This document shows positions 54,101 through 57,405 of a stretch of 57,405 bases of DNA, piece by piece. The notes under the pieces were generated by a model. The model worked only from the letters and a program-made list of their open reading frames with translations. It had not been told where the DNA came from and searched no databases. Within the stretch, counting starts at the first letter, position 1. Every line of letters starts with the position of its first letter. The DNA is taken from NCBI GenBank assembly GCA_031292555.1, contig JARLGV010000001.1:1-57405 (forward strand). Reading direction: 5' to 3'. A program made the translations under genes and the position numbers. This stretch comes from Fimbriimonas sp. (lineage in GTDB: Bacteria > Armatimonadota > Fimbriimonadia > Fimbriimonadales > Fimbriimonadaceae).

Positions 54101-54800
54101 TTACTTCACCGCGTACATCGTCTTGTCGTTCGATCCGAAGTACACCGTACCGTCCGATCCGATGACGGGAGTCGTCACAACCTCCGCGCCGGTGCCATAA
54201 CTCCACTTCTTGCTTCCATCCGCGCCGTTCACTGCGTAGACATTGTGGTCCGCACATCCGAAGATGACAGTCCCGTCGTTGGCCAAGGCGGCGCCACTAG
54301 AGACATAGGAGTTGATCGTGAAAAACCACTTGAGCTTGCCCTTGGAGTCGAGGGCACAGAAGCTCCCGTCCCAACTGCCGAAATACACCGAACCGTCGGC
54401 GCAAACGGTAGGAGACGCGTTCACTATGCTGTTGGTCGTGCATTTCCACTTTACGGCGCCAGCAGACCCGTCAACCGCATAGAAGTTGCTGTCATCGGCT
54501 CCGAAATAGACGGTTCCATCCGGACCGATCGCCACGTAGGCGTTCACCTTGCGCAACCACGACCGTTGCCTCGGATTTTCCTCCGGGAATCGTAAGCGTG
54601 GTAGGAATCGTAGTGAGTCCGCTCGTAACGACGAGGTTCACGGTGAGGCCCGTGCCGGTAGCCTTTGCCGTCAGCGCCACTGTGCCGACGACCTTGTCCC
54701 CGCCTGTAACCGACGACGAGGAGAGCGTAACGGAGGCTATTTTCTGCCCAAAGCAAAAGGCGGCCAAAAACGTGAGCAGCAGAACCGCGATAGGCCGTAT
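54101..54800 (-). pseudogene. Degraded secreted Ig-like/PQQ-propeller protein gene
   Basis: Two overlapping frames make one protein. The first (to 54492) begins at an ATA at 54800 where ATG would be expected (RPIAVLLLTFLAAFCFGQK signal peptide), followed by one Ig-like module (IASVTLSSSSVTGGDKVVGT). The second (54556-54101) holds four or so PQQ-type blades (GPDGTVYFGADDSNFYAVDG, CADGSVYFGSWDGSFCALDS and similar). They join near 54545 in a different frame (EATVVVAQ, then VNAYVAIG). The missing start and the frameshift suggest a pseudogene or a deletion. The only alternative start is a TTG at 54767. Confidence 0.72.
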
Positions 54801-55042
54801 TGGGCGAGATCCAAACCCACTTCCTCTAGAATCTCCCTTTCAATTTATAAACCTTCGCATCGATGAGCTCCAGGCAACGCCCTACCTGGCCATTGAGTCC
54901 TAACCTGGAGATTGTCGGTCGGCGCGCGTCAGCTGCTCGTCATCAGAGATGACAAGCAGACGAATCGTTCCCCCAAAGTCATGGCGAGGATCGGCCGATA
55001 CCAGCGGTAAGTGCGATTCCAAACCGGGTGTATGGGCGACGG

Positions 55043-55465
55043 TCAGTCCGCGTAGTTGAACGGCAAGCCCGGCGGGACTTGGGCCCCGTCTTCGCTCCAA
55101 GCTCGCTGCCTCTCGGTCGCTAGCCGGAAGTAGCTCGATGCCTTCAACGCTGGTTCGCCCATGATTCCTACGTCGGTAAGGGCTTTGTCGAAGGCTGCCA
55201 AACACGCCTCGTCGAGTTCGATGTGTACTCCGTTACAGGCGTGAAGCTGCTGGACATACGATTCGTCACCGTAGCCCGCTGAGTAGAGCTTCGGTCCGCC
55301 GAACGCCTCCGCCAAATAGGCCGAGAGCCGCTCGTCGTGATAGGGATGCAGATCATGCTCGAACGGGTGAGCCGCCTCGGGATCCTGAAGACAAAGCTCG
55401 TGCCACCGTCGAGTGAGGACGAGGATCCGATCAAAACCACCCAAGGCTTCGTAGAGCGAGGACAT
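55043..55465 (-). CDS. Truncated haemoglobin (group II-like) globin
   Basis: 140 residues from the ATG at 55465; an in-frame ATG at 55504 is less likely because it adds 13 residues before the globin start. SLYEALGGFDRILVLTRRWHE matches the truncated-globin A/B region. FGGPKLYSAGYGDESYVQQLHACNG holds a GGP motif and the likely proximal His75. The fold binds haem with O2/NO-related roles in the cytoplasm. A polar C-terminal tail is present (AWSEDGAQVPPGLPFNYAD). It has no operon partner, being 108 bases from the next leftward gene start on this strand. Confidence 0.85.
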   Translation of the reverse strand: MSSLYEALGGFDRILVLTRRWHELCLQDPEAAHPFEHDLHPYHDERLSAYLAEAFGGPKLYSAGYGDESYVQQLHACNGVHIELDEACLAAFDKALTDVGIMGEPALKASSYFRLATERQRAWSEDGAQVPPGLPFNYAD

Positions 55466-55572
55466 AATCGCCACTCTACCTTGCCTGGCGAAACACAGTT
55501 CCACGGGATCGAGATGCGGGATCGGTCTCGCAAGATTGATGCTTATCCCGCGCCGCCGCTCCCCGCACCCCG

Positions 55573-56274
55573 CTATTGCGTAATCAGTTGAGTGCTGATC
55601 GCACCTTGATCCTCGTTCCCGAAGGCGATGCTGCCCCCCAAGCCTAGACCGCTTTGCACGAGACTTCCGGTGACCGTGTTGATGGTCGTTCCGTTTTGAG
55701 CCTCGGTAAGCTGAATGCCCCCACCGGAGTCCATGGTGCCGGTGACGTTGGCAAACCCCATTGAGTTGTTCACGTTGACCTCAACAGTTCCACTCAAATT
55801 CCCCTTTGAATCGATGGCGAACGCAATAGGTACGAGCGACTTCTTGGTCGTGTCCGACTGGTAACCCATATAGCCTGCCGTGCTCGACGATGGACTCACG
55901 AGCAGAATGACGTAGACCGTCGAATGGGTCGTTGAGTTTGTCATCTTGGCGTAGATTGTGGTGCCCGTTGGAGCGCTGAATGACCCTGTCAGAGTGCCCC
56001 CTTGTGTGATTAGTGTCGCGGTTCCGTTTCGTCTGAAGGTTCCGCTGACCGTGAAGCCGATGCTCGAACCGGTGACAGTGCCGTCGGGTGCGACCGTAAT
56101 GTTGATGGACTGGAGGCCACCTGATCGGTCGTCGATTTCACCCGTGAACGTTCTTGCGAAGGCGCCTGAACCGCTTGCGACGCCGGTGACGTTTCCGCCG
56201 CAGCCGGCAAGAACAGGGACGAGCGATACGAGCGGAAGCGCGATCGCAACTGGGAATATGTGTTTGACTCTCAT
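55573..56274 (-). CDS. Lipoprotein of unknown function
   Basis: 233 residues from the ATG at 56274 (MRVKHIFPVAIALPLVSLVPVLAGCGGNV) with lipobox VLAGC. The upstream in-frame ATG at 56337 is rejected because it puts 21 polar residues before the signal. The mature part is a beta-rich repeat-like domain with FTGEIDDRSGGLQSINITVAPDGTVTGSSIG, TGSFSAPTG and KGNLSGTVEVNVNNS, resembling bacterial 'Tg-rich' beta-barrel lipoproteins of unknown role. It is followed on the left by the haemoglobin gene and preceded by a strong hairpin. Confidence 0.72.
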   Translation of the reverse strand: MRVKHIFPVAIALPLVSLVPVLAGCGGNVTGVASGSGAFARTFTGEIDDRSGGLQSINITVAPDGTVTGSSIGFTVSGTFRRNGTATLITQGGTLTGSFSAPTGTTIYAKMTNSTTHSTVYVILLVSPSSSTAGYMGYQSDTTKKSLVPIAFAIDSKGNLSGTVEVNVNNSMGFANVTGTMDSGGGIQLTEAQNGTTINTVTGSLVQSGLGLGGSIAFGNEDQGAISTQLITQ

Positions 56275-56401
56275 TTCTGTTACACCTGATTTCAGGGTTG
56301 AGTCTGTATGCCGATCGTCACATAAGCGTGACAGCACCGTAACATTTCCAGGTCCGGGGATTTCGACCTACCGACCATGACTCTATGAGCTCTCGAAGAC
56401 G

Positions 56402-56430
56402 GCTAAGCCCCTCGATTTGAGGGGCTTAGC
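56402..56430. terminator. Perfect 12-bp stem hairpin
   Basis: GCTAAGCCCCTC (56402-56413) and GAGGGGCTTAGC (56419-56430) enclose a 5-base loop. It lies between the leftward gene ending at 56472 and the lipoprotein gene, and probably terminates the former. Confidence 0.8.
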
Positions 56431-56471
56431 GTTATTCGGCATATTGGGGACTGCAGGCGATGCTCGCGGCG

Positions 56472-57405
56472 TCAGCCGCCGATCTTGAACAGTAGGGGTC
56501 GGCACACTTCGTTTCCGCGCAGCCGCAGTTCAGTCACTTTGACGTTTTGAGGAACCTGCAAGATAACGCGTACCGTGTAGTCTTGACCACCATCAAGCTG
56601 CATATCGACACCCTCGTTCCGCGCGGTCTTGAAGATGTCCGGATGGGCCCAACCGGTCTTTTCGCCGTCGTCAGTTTTGATGCTGGAAGGGATCGAGAAC
56701 CCGTTGAGAACCCAATTGTGAAGGCCGCTGTTGTGAACAATCACCTTGGCGACAAAGAAGCGGTTTCCGGTCTGAGGCTTAACTACGCCGATCGTGTCCT
56801 CATAGTCGGAGGAGTCGAGCTTAACATCGAAGAATGGGCTCAATGCACCGGATTCCCCAGGGGCAACCAAAATCTCTTTACGAACAGTAGCTCCAAGCGG
56901 ATCGGCTGGATCGGCAAGGGTGGGAGCTAGCGGTTTGATTTCGCCCTTCTTGAAATAGAGCCGGAGCACCTTGGCCCCTTCTCCACGCTGGATGATCAGT
57001 TTGGGAATAGACACGTCGGAAGGAATCTTGATCGCACTGACGTACGCCAGTTTCTGACCGGGCTTGATGTTGATCTGGTCAGTCTTTTGCGTGCCTTCCT
57101 TTTGGAACGTCGCCAGACCGTCGTGATTGACGTCACCTGAGTCGATCGCCGTCCACTTCAGTGTCCAAAAGTTGGCGGTGAGATTTGTCGGATTCGGATT
57201 CTGCAAGGTGTAGTGAAGGACGAGGAACTTCTCCGTGTTCTGTGGCCAAACGATGTCGTTGCCGTCAAGTATGCGCGCAGTGCTGTATTCGGCGGAGAGC
57301 AAAGTGAAGTTGATGGCCCAGGCACCCTTTCCAATGGTGTAGGTTACGCCGACCTTGCCATTGTCTCCCGCAATTTGGGGAGTTCCCTTGACGTACTGCT
57401 TCTGA
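56472..57405 (-). CDS. Exported beta-rich protein of unknown function (5' end outside window)
   Basis: The frame is open to the right edge, so about 311 codons are visible and the N-terminus is missing; a TTG at 57302 is only an internal codon. Two related segments resemble DUF4352-type Ig-like domains: EKFLVLHYTLQNPNPTNLTANFWTLKWTAID and NRFFVAKVIVHNSGLHNWVLNGFSIPSSI. Each has the usual 'F....V.N......' pattern and is followed by charged strands (KTDQINIKPGQKLAYVSAIKIPSD). A telokin-like extracellular or periplasmic domain protein is likely. The gene ends with LRLRGNEVCRPLLFKIGG. Confidence 0.7.
   Translation of the reverse strand, partial: QKQYVKGTPQIAGDNGKVGVTYTIGKGAWAINFTLLSAEYSTARILDGNDIVWPQNTEKFLVLHYTLQNPNPTNLTANFWTLKWTAIDSGDVNHDGLATFQKEGTQKTDQINIKPGQKLAYVSAIKIPSDVSIPKLIIQRGEGAKVLRLYFKKGEIKPLAPTLADPADPLGATVRKEILVAPGESGALSPFFDVKLDSSDYEDTIGVVKPQTGNRFFVAKVIVHNSGLHNWVLNGFSIPSSIKTDDGEKTGWAHPDIFKTARNEGVDMQLDGGQDYTVRVILQVPQNVKVTELRLRGNEVCRPLLFKIGG

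Overview
The window looks like chromosome of a free-living, polysaccharide-degrading bacterium, most plausibly an Armatimonadota relative of Fimbriimonas. This is an inference from three things seen here: two type II pseudopilin-like proteins with [14 protein letters not shown] heads, many secreted glycoside hydrolases, and recurrent extracellular Ig-like modules. I see no rRNA, tRNA, CRISPR array, prophage or insertion sequence.

Layout. 1-3730 (minus strand): partial recN, a strong hairpin, overlapping genes for zinc-ligand-free ribosomal proteins L32 and L33, a helix-hairpin-helix mini-protein, an APH-like kinase and a small exported protein. 3960-8653: a pseudopilin, a lipoprotein, a secreted protein, a 39-residue acidic peptide gene between two hairpins, a HEAT-repeat protein and a GNAT. 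8756-14116: a tight operon of a HutC-type GntR regulator, DeoC, a Gfo/Idh/MocA dehydrogenase, a TIM-barrel epimerase, an aldo/keto reductase and an AAC(3)-family acetyltransferase. Two 10-bp palindromes precede it and an EmrB-type transporter follows. 15881-23002: a secreted protein, an esterase, a GH42-like enzyme and a GH94 phosphorylase. 23095-28759: a possibly leaderless lipoprotein gene, a second pseudopilin, a TPR-sulfotransferase, a PfkB kinase and a secreted TIM-barrel protein. 28799-35033: a flavin halogenase-like enzyme, an ECF sigma factor with a coupled membrane protein, a GNAT and a TPR hybrid histidine kinase. 35478-38091: a GH16 enzyme, then a ydaO-type cyclic di-AMP riboswitch ahead of two coupled orphan genes. 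38166-44423 (minus strand): a PLP decarboxylase, a 999-residue secreted WD40/Ig-like protein, a GH20-like protein and a VOC protein. 44667-46834: an AraC-thioredoxin fusion, a Cys-rich exported peptide and a DUF899 protein. 47025-57405: a truncated-propeller protein, a divergent GH43/GH10 pair, a secreted hydrolase, a DUF5990 protein, a broken PQQ-propeller gene, a truncated haemoglobin, a lipoprotein and a partial exported protein.

How the genes work together. GH10, GH43, the esterase, GH16, GH42, GH94 and the GH20-like protein make a scattered hemicellulose and beta-glucan degradation set. Most are secreted, while GH94 is cytoplasmic and conserves energy by phosphorolysis. The GntR operon looks like a dedicated catabolic route for an unidentified, possibly amino-substituted, sugar or cyclitol. 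The AraC-thioredoxin/Cys-rich/DUF899 unit looks like a thiol-based stress module. The most striking signal is the cyclic di-AMP riboswitch, which sits before a gene pair I cannot assign to any family.
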